Shown one piece after another: positions 1 to 8,762 of a stretch of DNA of 64,000 nucleotides (position 1 is its first letter; each line of letters begins with the position of its first letter). A program made the translations under genes and the position numbers. The notes under the pieces are model-generated. The model saw nothing but the letters and a program-made list of their open reading frames with translations. It was not told the DNA's origin and did not search any database. Source of the DNA: Methanobacteriota archaeon (GTDB taxonomy: Archaea; Methanobacteriota; Methanobacteria; Methanobacteriales; Methanobacteriaceae); assembly GCA_023411115.1 (NCBI GenBank), contig JAEYPF010000010.1, forward strand, positions 62,001 through 126,000, given 5' to 3'.

Positions 1-152
1 AGGGTATAAAAGTGGTAAAAATAAGTGAATGGGGTGATGAGTCCTTACTTTTAAGATCTCTTTTTGGATTGATTTTGATCATGATTATATTTTTTAGATA
101 CTGGAAGTTTAATTTTAAAATTTTTGAATTTGTTAGAAGGAGAAAAGAATAA
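1..152 (+). CDS. C-terminal end of a small membrane protein (OB-fold-like family), cut by the window edge
   Basis: Only the last 49 codons are visible. The first complete codon is at base 3 and the TAA at 150-152 overlaps the ATG of the next gene (TAATG). The visible part aligns along its length with the end of the 150-residue protein at 26424-26876. Both have a beta-strand-like stretch, one hydrophobic segment (LFGLILIMIIFF), a conserved RYWKFNFK and a basic tail ending in RRRKE. By comparison with that intact copy, the full protein should have an N-terminal membrane anchor, an extracytoplasmic OB-fold-like domain and this C-terminal membrane helix. The function is unknown. The overlap with the following gene implies translational coupling. 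Confidence 0.75.
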   Translation, partial: GIKVVKISEWGDESLLLRSLFGLILIMIIFFRYWKFNFKIFEFVRRRKE

Positions 153-643
153 TGCCAGACTGGTTGACCCATATTTTAGTTGCATGGACTCTCTGTACCA
201 TACTGGGGTTTAGATTTAAAACATTTAACCCGCCAAATATTGCCATATGCATGGTAGGTGCTTTAATTCCAGATATTGTGAAGATATCAATACCCTTAAC
301 CTTTTTTGGCTATTATTCCTACTATTTAATTGCTGCTTTACACACTCCAGCAGGCTCTACCATAATTGCTTCCATAATTTCAATGTTTTTTAAAGAAAAA
401 AAGCTAATCTTTGGCTTACTCTTACTGGGAGCCGGAACCCATTTTTTAATGGATCTTTTACTTAATGATATTGGAGCAGGTATATATTTATTTTATCCAT
501 TATCATGGAGTTTCTGGCAAATTGGATTATTTTCAAATACAGATTATTTAATTACAATCATATCTACGGTTGTTGCTTTAACTGTGTATTTTATATCAAT
601 TTACATCAATAAGACAGGACATAAAAGGATTTATCACAATTAA
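152..643 (+). CDS. YdjM-like membrane-bound putative metal-dependent hydrolase
   Basis: This is a 163-residue multipass protein. The N-terminus MPDWLTH, the segment GALIPD, the H in ALHTPAGS and the GTHFLMD motif give the spaced His/Asp pattern of the YdjM/DUF457 family, a group of membrane proteins annotated as putative metal-dependent hydrolases. No substrate is known. Hydrophobic segments cover about residues 8-20, 45-60, 88-105 and 130-152. The start overlaps the stop of the preceding membrane-protein gene by one base. A paralogue (160 residues, same motifs) at 26878-27360 also follows a copy of the same upstream gene, so the two act as a unit. Family assignment is fairly firm; biochemical role is not. 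Confidence 0.75.
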   Translation: MPDWLTHILVAWTLCTILGFRFKTFNPPNIAICMVGALIPDIVKISIPLTFFGYYSYYLIAALHTPAGSTIIASIISMFFKEKKLIFGLLLLGAGTHFLMDLLLNDIGAGIYLFYPLSWSFWQIGLFSNTDYLITIISTVVALTVYFISIYINKTGHKRIYHN

Positions 644-894
644 TGTGCTTAAACACGTTATTTATAATATAGAATACATTTTTTTGATAATATTCATTTG
701 AAATTAGTTTATATGGCATTAAACAACGAAATAACTATTATTCGATGAAATAATTGAGCTTTCAGTTAAAAAATTGCATTATAATAAAAGTAAATTGACA
801 TTAACTATATCAATATCTTAATACATAATATCACATACATTATTAAATTATGATTTAAGATCTAATATTAAAATAGAATTTAAAAGGTGTAAAA

Positions 895-2142
895 ATGAGA
901 TATGTTCTTATAACCTATTTGCCATTTTCGTTAACCGAAAAGGGGCGATTTAGAGTCGATATTGACGGATGGTACTGGGATTTAAAGGCGCATATAGATC
1001 ATTTTGAGGATCTGCATGTTTTTGCCCCTATGAAAGAAGAAAAAATTCCAGATAATGAAGAATTGACTAATGTATTTTCAAGCGATGAAATACAATTCCA
1101 TCCTTTGCCCTATTTTGAAAATAATGCTAAAATTAAAGATCAAACGAAATTCCTGTTTAATTTACCTAAAATAATTTCTATTATAGGCCGTGAAATAAAA
1201 AAAGATGATATAATCCATAGTACAGGAGCTGCAATTCCACCATTGGGATTAGCTGTAAATTTCGTATGCTTTCTAAAGGGATATAAAAAAAGACTGCTTG
1301 TATTAGATGCAGATTTTATCTCTGATTTAGATCTTTATTCTAAAACATCACAGAACATATTTTCAAAAGGATTTTATAAACTATTAAAAACCTGTTATTA
1401 CCCTATTTTTAAATATTCCATAAAAAAAACCCCGTTAACACTGGTCGGGGGTGAAAATCTTCTCCAAAGATACAGTGACAATGGAAACGTGGTTAAATAT
1501 AAAACTTCCTGGATTAAAGGGAAAGATATTATTTCTGAGGCGCAATTAAGTAAAAAAATTAAAAATAGTTCCGATGAGTGCATCAATCTGTGTTTTTCTG
1601 CAACATTAATTCCAAAGAAGAACCCCGCATGTGCTATAGAAACCGTTAAAATTCTTAAAAAAAGAGGAATACGCTGTAAACTAGATATTCTCCCTATACC
1701 ATTTAATGGAGACACATTAGAAGAAGAATTAAAAGAACTCATTAAAAAATATGGACTATCCGATATAGTAAATATTTGGGGAATAGTCCCCTACGGAGAG
1801 CCGTTTTATAAAGCAATAAGAGAACATGATATTATTCTGGTGCCTAACCTAAGTGATGAAGAGCCTAGAATAATCTACGATGCTATGGCTAATGGTACCG
1901 TTGTTATAGGGTCTAATTCTAAAGGATTTGCCATAATTTCCAGTAATAAAAATGGAATTTTGTGCAATCCTGATGACCCTGAGTGTTTTGCAGATGCAGT
2001 AGAAAAACTATATAATAATCGAAATATGTTAAGTAAGATAGCTCTAAATGGTTTAGAAACCATAAAAAATAACACAATTGAAAAAATGCATTATAGTAGA
2101 AAAAAACACATTATAGAAACCTTCCAAGGACATTCAAATTAG
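895..2142 (+). CDS. GT4-family glycosyltransferase
   Basis: This is a 415-residue GT-B type glycosyltransferase. The C-terminal half has the family-4 signature: a strand with FSATLIPKKNP (about 234-245), then an acceptor-side block NIWGIVPYGEPFYKAIREHDIILVPNLSDEEPRIIYDAMANGT. The EPRIIYDA segment occupies the place of the usual E-x7-E nucleotide-sugar binding motif. The N-terminal half (HFEDLHVFAP, IIHSTGAA) is the acceptor domain. No membrane segment is evident, so it should act at the cytoplasmic face of the membrane. The start is supported by AAGGTG at 884-889. It is the first gene of a plus-strand glycan block, 252 bases after the hydrolase gene. Donor and acceptor cannot be read from the sequence. 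Confidence 0.8.
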   Translation: MRYVLITYLPFSLTEKGRFRVDIDGWYWDLKAHIDHFEDLHVFAPMKEEKIPDNEELTNVFSSDEIQFHPLPYFENNAKIKDQTKFLFNLPKIISIIGREIKKDDIIHSTGAAIPPLGLAVNFVCFLKGYKKRLLVLDADFISDLDLYSKTSQNIFSKGFYKLLKTCYYPIFKYSIKKTPLTLVGGENLLQRYSDNGNVVKYKTSWIKGKDIISEAQLSKKIKNSSDECINLCFSATLIPKKNPACAIETVKILKKRGIRCKLDILPIPFNGDTLEEELKELIKKYGLSDIVNIWGIVPYGEPFYKAIREHDIILVPNLSDEEPRIIYDAMANGTVVIGSNSKGFAIISSNKNGILCNPDDPECFADAVEKLYNNRNMLSKIALNGLETIKNNTIEKMHYSRKKHIIETFQGHSN

Positions 2143-2468
2143 TTTACAAAGAGATTATTATACTTTCAATCTTTTAATATTACTATTAGTCCAAATTTTC
2201 ATATTTTATATATATTTTCAGATTTATTTGCTTTTAGTAATACTATTTATATGATTAATAACATAATAATAATTAGTAAAAATACTTTACTAATTTCAAA
2301 GGTTGAAAAGGGCATAAAAGTTTTACGTGTTCTGTTTCAATTTAATAGGGAATAAATCGTGATTTAAATCGATTTTACTAATTAAAACATCTGTAGATAC
2401 TTATAAATGGTTTAAATTATTGGAAATTAAATTAAAACCATGCATTTAGAAAAAAATAGTTGGTTAAG
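2143..2468 (+). promoter_or_regulatory. Intergenic region with a TATA box for the second glycosyltransferase
   Basis: These 326 bases are AT-rich and hold no convincing ORF. CTTATAAAT at 2400-2408 is a good archaeal TATA box and would put a start site near 2430, about 35 bases before the ATG at 2469. The stretch TTTTCATATTTTATATATATTTTC (2197-2220) may end transcription of the upstream gene but has no clean T-run. Confidence 0.45.
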
Positions 2469-3503
2469 ATGAAAATTGCTGTAATATCTGGATCAGATAT
2501 TTCTGAAGATAACGGAATTTCCATAAGGGCTAAAAGGATATATAAAACTCTTAAAAAAGAACATGATGCCACAATATTATATTCTTACCAGAAAGACTTT
2601 AAAAATCTACTATCTATCTTTTTAAACAACCTGATATGGAATTTAAGACTGCTTTACTTAATCCCCCGTCAAAAAGTTGATGTAGTTTATCTTTCTTCAG
2701 ATTTTCTGGGATTTTTCAGCATTTATCTATTATCCCTGTTAATGAATTTTAAAATTATATTTGAAGTTCACGGGACCATCTCAGAGGAAAACATCAATAA
2801 AAATAGGGGAAAAATAATAATTAAAACCGCAGAATTTATAGAAAAGTTCGCTATTGAAAACTCTGATTATGTAATTGCATTATCACAAAACATTTTCGAG
2901 TTCTACAGAAAATATAACTCAAACATTGCACTTGTGCCTGTATTTATCGATGAATCCATTAAATTTGACATTCCATCACCTAGTGATAATGGATATAAAT
3001 CAATAGGTGTAATTGGTCCTTTTGATATGCCTGCAAATGAATACTATCTGGATTTTGTTTATAACAATTTAGACAAGTTTGACGATAATATAATTTTTCA
3101 CGTTATTGGAGCCTGCGATTACATTATAAAAAGTGATAAAGTTAGATACACCGGATATATCAATTCCTATTCTGAATATCTTTCATTAATAAGTTCACTG
3201 GACCTGGTTTTAATACCCTCCAAAATTTCCACATCAGGCCCCTTAAATAAAATATTAGAAGCTATGTTATGTTCTACACCAGTATTAACAACTTCAGAAG
3301 GGGCATTTGGTTTGGATAATGTTAAAAACCAGGAAAATATTCTAATTTTCGATGAAGAAGAGATAGTGGAACAGGTTAATCAAAATATATTTAACAAAAG
3401 CTTTTTAAGCAAAATAAGTACTAACGCACGAGAATTCGTTCAGTATCATTACAGTAAGGATGTAAATGAAAAAAAAATCCTGAACATAGTCGAAAAAGTC
3501 TGA
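2469..3503 (+). CDS. GT4-like glycosyltransferase
   Basis: This is a 344-residue GT-B protein. It opens with MKIAVISGSDISEDNGIS, the first strand and glycine-rich loop of a GT4 acceptor domain. FEVHGTISEENI (about 98-109) resembles the H-containing loop of the family. The C-terminal half has VIGPFDMPANEYY and then LIPSKISTSGPLNKILEAMLCSTPV, where the NKILEAM segment is the E-rich nucleotide-sugar site. An in-frame TTG lies three codons upstream (2460). I prefer the ATG at 2469 because it matches the usual MKI start and the region between has no better ribosome site. The gene is 14 bases from the DUF2206 gene, so they are probably cotranscribed. Donor sugar unknown. Confidence 0.75.
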   Translation: MKIAVISGSDISEDNGISIRAKRIYKTLKKEHDATILYSYQKDFKNLLSIFLNNLIWNLRLLYLIPRQKVDVVYLSSDFLGFFSIYLLSLLMNFKIIFEVHGTISEENINKNRGKIIIKTAEFIEKFAIENSDYVIALSQNIFEFYRKYNSNIALVPVFIDESIKFDIPSPSDNGYKSIGVIGPFDMPANEYYLDFVYNNLDKFDDNIIFHVIGACDYIIKSDKVRYTGYINSYSEYLSLISSLDLVLIPSKISTSGPLNKILEAMLCSTPVLTTSEGAFGLDNVKNQENILIFDEEEIVEQVNQNIFNKSFLSKISTNAREFVQYHYSKDVNEKKILNIVEKV

Positions 3504-3517
3504 ACCAGGTAATATAA

Positions 3518-5863
3518 ATGAAAGTGCTAAATCCATTCCATATGCATAATTGGGGAATAGAAAAGTTTGTATTAGCTATTTTATTAATTCATGTTGCTGT
3601 TTTTAGTATCACAGGATTAGAACTACTTGGCATACATCTACCGCTGGTAGGGCAACTGATTGCCTTTATTTATCTTACGTTTGTTCCCGGTATTTTAATT
3701 ATCAGAATCTTCAGGATGCATAGATTAGGAGCCATTGAAGTTTTATTATACTCTGTAGGTTTAAGTATTGCCAGTTTAATGTTTATAGGGTTGTTTATTA
3801 ATAGTTTTTATCCCATTATAGGTATAAAAAATCCTATTTCTTTAATGCACGTCTTGTTTACCTTCGGTGCATTTGTTCTATCATTACTAATTATCTGTTA
3901 TAAACTTGATAATGGATATAATAAAGTAGAATACATAAACATAAAAGAGATTATTTCCCCATGGCCGTTATTTTTCTTCTTAATCCCATTTTTAGTGATA
4001 ATAGGGACTTATTTAGTTAATTACTACAACAATATCACTTTAATAATGTTTATAATACTTCTTATAAGCGTTATACCAATTCTTGTAGCATTTAACAGGA
4101 TACCCCAAAAGTACTATCCCCTGGGAATTTTTGTTATAGCAATTTCTTTATTGTACCACACTGCCCTTATTTCCAAATTTGTATGGGGATACGACGTAAT
4201 CGTAGAATACCATTTTGCAGACATAGTTTTAAAAAATTCATTCTGGGATCCTTCACTGTTTAACAGCTATAATGGTGTTTTGAGTATTGTAATGCTGCTT
4301 CCGATTTACAGCATCATTACTAACTTGAATTTAGATGCCATCATAAAAGTTATTTATCCATTTATATATTCCCTGGTTCCTTTAGGCTTATATATATTGT
4401 TTAAAAATCAAACCAAGAATAATAAGATAGCTTTTTTATCAGTTTTCTTATTTATGTCCCTATTAACCTTTTTTGTAGAAATGGTATCCCTTGCAAGGCA
4501 GGAAGTTGCAGAACTTTTTTTAGTTATTTTTTTAATTCTTTTCTTTTCTAAAGAAACATATTCTAAAGAAGTAAAAGTGGCTTTATATGCTATCTTAGGC
4601 TCTGCTTTAATAGTATCACACTACTCTATAGCATTTCTGTACGCGTTCATTTTTTTAGGGGTCTGGTTACTTTTAAATATATTTAGAAGCACAAGATTAG
4701 AAAATTTGATTGATAAAATATTTATTTCTTCAAATAATACAAATTCAAAATCTAAAAAGAATTTTTTAAATGTTAGCTTTGTTTCTAATCCAATCATTGC
4801 AATTCATAAGGGTTCAAAGGGAGCTAATACTTCATTAAGAAACTATATTAAAGTAAAAGTTGGATATTTATTGAAAAATATTCTGTTTTCTCATCAAAAA
4901 AATACAAATATTAGTATAGTTTTCTTTATTCTATTTATAGCGTTTTCTCTAGTCTGGTATTATCTGGTTTCAAATTCTTATACATATATGAATTTTATCT
5001 ATTTGATCGGTGGAATTATTGGAAGTATCACTGACCTGTTAAATCCAAGTTCATCTCAGGGTTTACAAGCTGTTTTAGCCGAATTTAACTCACCAGCTCG
5101 AGTTATTGAGAAGTATCTTTATTTAATTACTCAATTTTTAATTATAATAGGTTTTTTAAGTGTAGTCTTAAAAAAATACAGGAAAAACTTTGAGGACTCG
5201 TATATAGCATTTTCATTTTGTAACTTACTAGTTTTATTTGCTTTATTGGTACTTCCAAATTTAGCAGGATCTTTTAATACATCCCGATTTTATGCTTTAT
5301 CCTTGATCTTTTTAGCTCCATACATTATCATCGGCGGAATAACCATATTGAGATATTTTACTGATAAAGTTGAATCATGGAAAAGCAATGGATTTGAACA
5401 TTCCCTGAAGCCGCTGGCAGTATTCCTTACCATTTTTATTCTCTTTAATACAGGATTTGCAATGGAATTTAGCGGCGATTATTCTTCTTCAATGGTTTTT
5501 AACAAAAATGATTGGGTATTTTTCTTCCAGCATGATCAAGATGTAGCATCGGCCCAATGGCTTGAAAAATATCGAACAGGAAGGGTATATGGGGATTATT
5601 TCAGTGCCCTTTCCTTTCAAACATTTGGTTATATTCCATATAACAACCTTAATGGGGTTATCAATGATAGTACCCACGATACAGAAATTTTGTACAAATG
5701 GACTGCTCCTGAACCCGGTAATTATATCTACCAGAGATATGGGGACATATTAACCATTAAAACAAGATATAATAATCCTTATTACGAAATTTTTAGCGTA
5801 AATTTAACCAAAAACATGAATAAAATTTATGACAGCAATTCAGAAATTTATGGGCCCTCTTAA
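3518..5863 (+). CDS. DUF2206 multipass membrane protein (GT-C-like)
   Basis: This is a 781-residue protein with more than ten hydrophobic segments. Its opening MKVLNPFHMHNWGIEKF and the block VPGILIIRIFRMHRLGAIE match the DUF2206 family of methanobacterial membrane proteins. Just after a cluster of membrane segments comes WGYDVIVEYHFA (W223-A234), with Asp226 and Glu230 in an external loop. Acidic residues in the first large loop are typical of GT-C enzymes that use lipid-linked sugars, so a transfer reaction on the outer face is plausible but unproven. The C-terminus (about 660-781) is hydrophilic and probably extracytoplasmic. A paralogue of 740 residues lies at 41397-43619. It sits in a plus-strand operon with glycosyltransferases and an acyltransferase. 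Confidence 0.8.
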   Translation: MKVLNPFHMHNWGIEKFVLAILLIHVAVFSITGLELLGIHLPLVGQLIAFIYLTFVPGILIIRIFRMHRLGAIEVLLYSVGLSIASLMFIGLFINSFYPIIGIKNPISLMHVLFTFGAFVLSLLIICYKLDNGYNKVEYINIKEIISPWPLFFFLIPFLVIIGTYLVNYYNNITLIMFIILLISVIPILVAFNRIPQKYYPLGIFVIAISLLYHTALISKFVWGYDVIVEYHFADIVLKNSFWDPSLFNSYNGVLSIVMLLPIYSIITNLNLDAIIKVIYPFIYSLVPLGLYILFKNQTKNNKIAFLSVFLFMSLLTFFVEMVSLARQEVAELFLVIFLILFFSKETYSKEVKVALYAILGSALIVSHYSIAFLYAFIFLGVWLLLNIFRSTRLENLIDKIFISSNNTNSKSKKNFLNVSFVSNPIIAIHKGSKGANTSLRNYIKVKVGYLLKNILFSHQKNTNISIVFFILFIAFSLVWYYLVSNSYTYMNFIYLIGGIIGSITDLLNPSSSQGLQAVLAEFNSPARVIEKYLYLITQFLIIIGFLSVVLKKYRKNFEDSYIAFSFCNLLVLFALLVLPNLAGSFNTSRFYALSLIFLAPYIIIGGITILRYFTDKVESWKSNGFEHSLKPLAVFLTIFILFNTGFAMEFSGDYSSSMVFNKNDWVFFFQHDQDVASAQWLEKYRTGRVYGDYFSALSFQTFGYIPYNNLNGVINDSTHDTEILYKWTAPEPGNYIYQRYGDILTIKTRYNNPYYEIFSVNLTKNMNKIYDSNSEIYGPS

Positions 5864-5893
5864 AATTTTCGACTTAAATTAAGTGTGAGTAAA

Positions 5894-6499
5894 ATGAACA
5901 AAAAACAAACCTTATCATTAAATTTTTTTATAAAACTGGCCAAAAAATATGAATCAATAAATTTTTTTGCACGTTTCTCTTTGGGATTATTTGAATATTT
6001 AACAAATCTTGTGGGGCATATACCGTCCCATACCATTAGAGACACATTTTATCGTGAATTAATTAAAGTTAAACTGCCTAAAAGCTCCGTAATTTTTTGC
6101 AGATGTAAATTTTTCCAGCCGTGGACCGTGAATATTGGAAATAACACGTTCATCGGAAATGATGCATTTTTAGATGGCAGGAAAGGTTTATATATCGGCA
6201 GCAATGTCAATATTGCAGCTGAAGCCCGAATATACACCATGGAACATGATATAAATAGCCCTACATTTGAAGGAACTGGAAATCCGGTACATATTAATGA
6301 TTGGGTTTATATTGGGGCCAGAGTCACTATACTTCCCGGAGTCACTGTTGGAGAGGGAGCGGTCATTGCTTCTGGAGCTGTAGTAACAAAAGACGTAGAA
6401 CCATGGACAATGGTTGGAGGAATCCCTGCAAAGTTTATAAAAAATAGAAAAAAGGTTAAATACCAGTTAGATACCAGTGAAAGAGGCTTTTTCATGTAA
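5894..6499 (+). CDS. Hexapeptide-repeat (left-handed beta-helix) O-acyltransferase
   Basis: This protein has about 201 residues. The C-terminal two thirds contain repeating hexapeptides (IGNNTFIGNDAFLDG, IGSNVNIAAEARI, IGARVTILPGVTVGEGAVIASGAVVTKDV) followed by MVGGIPAKFIKNR. That is the coil and cap of maltose/galactoside acetyltransferase-like enzymes. The His in YTMEHDINSP (about residue 120) is at the usual catalytic place. It probably acetylates a sugar of the glycan made by its neighbours. An upstream in-frame GTG (5885) is possible, but the GTGAG there looks like the ribosome site for the ATG at 5894. The N-terminal 60 residues are a less conserved extension. It is the last gene of the plus-strand block, facing the minus-strand operon. 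Confidence 0.8.
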   Translation: MNKKQTLSLNFFIKLAKKYESINFFARFSLGLFEYLTNLVGHIPSHTIRDTFYRELIKVKLPKSSVIFCRCKFFQPWTVNIGNNTFIGNDAFLDGRKGLYIGSNVNIAAEARIYTMEHDINSPTFEGTGNPVHINDWVYIGARVTILPGVTVGEGAVIASGAVVTKDVEPWTMVGGIPAKFIKNRKKVKYQLDTSERGFFM

Positions 6500-6556
6500 A
6501 GCAATAAGTAAGGTGAGAAACACTTATAGAAAGATAAATAGTTAAATCATTATAAG

Positions 6557-7573
6557 TTAGCCATATAAAATTCTTTTAGGTTTATTATTATCAAATTTAC
6601 CTTTTAACCCATCCAGATAAGATTCTGTGAAAAAATGAATCCTTCTATATTTATGGTCATCAAATAGAACAATTCCACCAATATCTAACAGGTAGTTTCT
6701 AAGGGTTGCATAATAAAAATACAGTTTATTGGTTGAATATTGATTAATTAGCCATATTAAATTTCTTCTGCCGTAATAGAGTATCCATAATCTATCATAG
6801 GAAACTCTTCTATTATCCTCTGATATTTCATCTAAGTTATTGAGTTTATGGAAAACAATACTGTCACTTACAAGTAGAATAGGGCTCACTTTCTTTATCC
6901 TTAGGCAATATTCTGCATCATCGTGATGGATAAAGAAATTTTTCTCTGGCAAACCTACTTTTTTTATTATTTCCCTGTTTATCATTAAACCCACAAAAGA
7001 AGCAAAGTCTATTAAATTATTTTCTAAATAACTTTCATTATCCAGAGGGTTTTGAATAAAAGCCGAAATGTTGTTTATATTTAAATTCCCACGGGTATGC
7101 AGCAGTATGATACCATCTGGGGTTTTGACAGTATTTGCAAATGCCAATATGTCTTTTTTTTCGAAATGTTTTGCTAAAAGTCCTAGGGCATCATTTTTAG
7201 GCTCAGAATCATCGTCCATAATCCACAGCCATTCAAATCCCTTTTCATATGCCCTTCTCATACCTTCGTTAAAGCCACCTGCACCACCTGTATTTTTATG
7301 CATTCTAACATAGTGAAGTTCTATTTTCTCATTGTCCACCAGATTATCCACATTATATTCCCTTTCCCACACTTTTTCTAATTCTTGAGGCGGTTTTTCT
7401 TTTATATACCCTTCATTCAAGAGTAACTCCGATGTATCATCTGTAGAAGCATTATCTACTATGTATATGGCATCTAATGGTAAAGTCTGTTCTCTCAGGG
7501 ACTTTAAACATTCCAATAAAAGATCTTTTCTATTATATGTAACAACAACTGCACATACACCGTTACTTTTCAT
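6557..7573 (-). CDS. GT2 glycosyltransferase, galactofuranosyltransferase-like (GlfT type)
   Basis: This is a 338-residue GT-A fold enzyme. The sequence shows VVTYNRKDLL at the start, IVDNASTDDT for the nucleotide loop, NTGGAGGFNEG, and IMDDDSEP as the metal-binding DxD. HHDDAEYCLRIKK matches the catalytic DD-E segment of Galf and rhamnosyl transferases. The start at 7573 is fixed by a perfect GGAGG seven bases upstream (7580-7584); a longer reading to 7603 lacks one. It overlaps the end of glf by 11 bases. That context suggests UDP-galactofuranose as donor, although a rhamnosyl-type donor cannot be excluded. It is the last gene of the rfbF-led operon. Confidence 0.8.
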   Translation of the reverse strand: MKSNGVCAVVVTYNRKDLLLECLKSLREQTLPLDAIYIVDNASTDDTSELLLNEGYIKEKPPQELEKVWEREYNVDNLVDNEKIELHYVRMHKNTGGAGGFNEGMRRAYEKGFEWLWIMDDDSEPKNDALGLLAKHFEKKDILAFANTVKTPDGIILLHTRGNLNINNISAFIQNPLDNESYLENNLIDFASFVGLMINREIIKKVGLPEKNFFIHHDDAEYCLRIKKVSPILLVSDSIVFHKLNNLDEISEDNRRVSYDRLWILYYGRRNLIWLINQYSTNKLYFYYATLRNYLLDIGGIVLFDDHKYRRIHFFTESYLDGLKGKFDNNKPKRILYG

Positions 7574-8720
7574 AAAAATCCTCCTTAAAGATTTTAAGTA
7601 CATCAGAAATCAAAGTACCCATTTCGTAGTATTTGTATTCTGCAAGCCTCCCAATAAAGACTAAATTATCAAACTCGTTACTTTTTTCTTTGTATTTCTT
7701 ATAAAGATCGAGATTTTCTTCCTTTGGTATTGGATAATATGGTATATCGTTTTCTTTAACATATTCGCTGGGATATTCACAGGCTATGGTCGTGCTGTCA
7801 GCTTTTTGACCTGTTAAATGTTTAAATTCAGTAATTCTTGTAAAATCATAATCGTTGGGATAGTTTACCGTGGCTACTTCCTGATAATAATCCACGTCCA
7901 GATTTTTAAATTCAAAGTTTAATGAGCGATAGGGTAGCTTTCCAAATTCATAATCAAATAGTTCGTCAATTTTCCCAGTATAAATTATAGTACTTTTAAA
8001 CTCATTTCCTAAAAAGTAAAAACTCTTTTTATTGAAATCAACATCTAAAACTTCCTTATAATCTGTATTAAGCATTATTTTAATGTTCTTATTATCCAGC
8101 ATTCTTTCAAACATCTTGGTATACCCTTCAGCAGGCATTCCCTGATATCGGTCTTGAAAATAGCGGTTATCCCTTGAAATATATACAGGGACCCTCCCAG
8201 TAACTGAAGGATCAAGATCTTCTGGCTCTAAACCCCACTGTTTTTTGGTATAGTTTAAAAAGACTTTTTTATAAATGAAATCAGCTAAAAATTTTAAATC
8301 ATCGTCTTCCACTTCTTTTAATTTCAAAATTGGAATTTTCACGTTAAATCCAAATTTTTCTACCAGTTTTTTTTCTAATTTTTCTGCCAGGCTTTCATGT
8401 AACAGTTCATATAATGAATTCAAGTTAAAAGGTATTGGAACCTTTTTTCCATCAACAAATCCTAAAACTTCATGTTGATAGATATTCCATTCACTGAAAC
8501 TGGATAAATAATCCCATATCTCTTTAGAATCAGTTCTAAATATATGTGGTCCGTATTTATGAACCAGAATTCCGTCTTTATCATAGTGATCAAAACAGTT
8601 CCCGCCGATATGGTTCCTTTTTTCAATTATCAAAACTTTTTTATCTAAAACATTAGCAATCCTTTCTGCAAGTACAATTCCTGCTAAACCAGCGCCAACA
8701 ATTAAATAATCAAACATCAT
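7563..8720 (-). CDS. glf: UDP-galactopyranose mutase
   Basis: This is a 385-residue flavoenzyme that interconverts UDP-galactopyranose and UDP-galactofuranose. The FAD-binding loop VGAGLAGIVLAE is at residues 8-19, followed by IIEKRNHIGGNCFDHY and VHKYGPHIFRTD, all diagnostic of Glf. Further matches are YTKKQWGLEPEDLDPSV, RYQGMPAEGYTKMFERML and the C-terminal FIGRLAEYKYYEMG, which carries the FAD/substrate residues. The length is normal for the family. The start has two adjacent ATGs (8720, 8717). The gene overlaps the galactofuranosyltransferase-like gene downstream, so Galf is made and used from one transcript. No truncation is seen. Identification is secure. Confidence 0.95.
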   Translation of the reverse strand: MMFDYLIVGAGLAGIVLAERIANVLDKKVLIIEKRNHIGGNCFDHYDKDGILVHKYGPHIFRTDSKEIWDYLSSFSEWNIYQHEVLGFVDGKKVPIPFNLNSLYELLHESLAEKLEKKLVEKFGFNVKIPILKLKEVEDDDLKFLADFIYKKVFLNYTKKQWGLEPEDLDPSVTGRVPVYISRDNRYFQDRYQGMPAEGYTKMFERMLDNKNIKIMLNTDYKEVLDVDFNKKSFYFLGNEFKSTIIYTGKIDELFDYEFGKLPYRSLNFEFKNLDVDYYQEVATVNYPNDYDFTRITEFKHLTGQKADSTTIACEYPSEYVKENDIPYYPIPKEENLDLYKKYKEKSNEFDNLVFIGRLAEYKYYEMGTLISDVLKIFKEDFYEK

Positions 8721-8762
8721 TACACTTCGATTTAATTTTTAATGAATATTCCAATTAACTAC

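Noticed and set aside
2460..2468. TTG start giving three extra residues for the second GT4
   Set aside because: The ATG at 2469 begins the normal MKI strand, and nothing favours the TTG.
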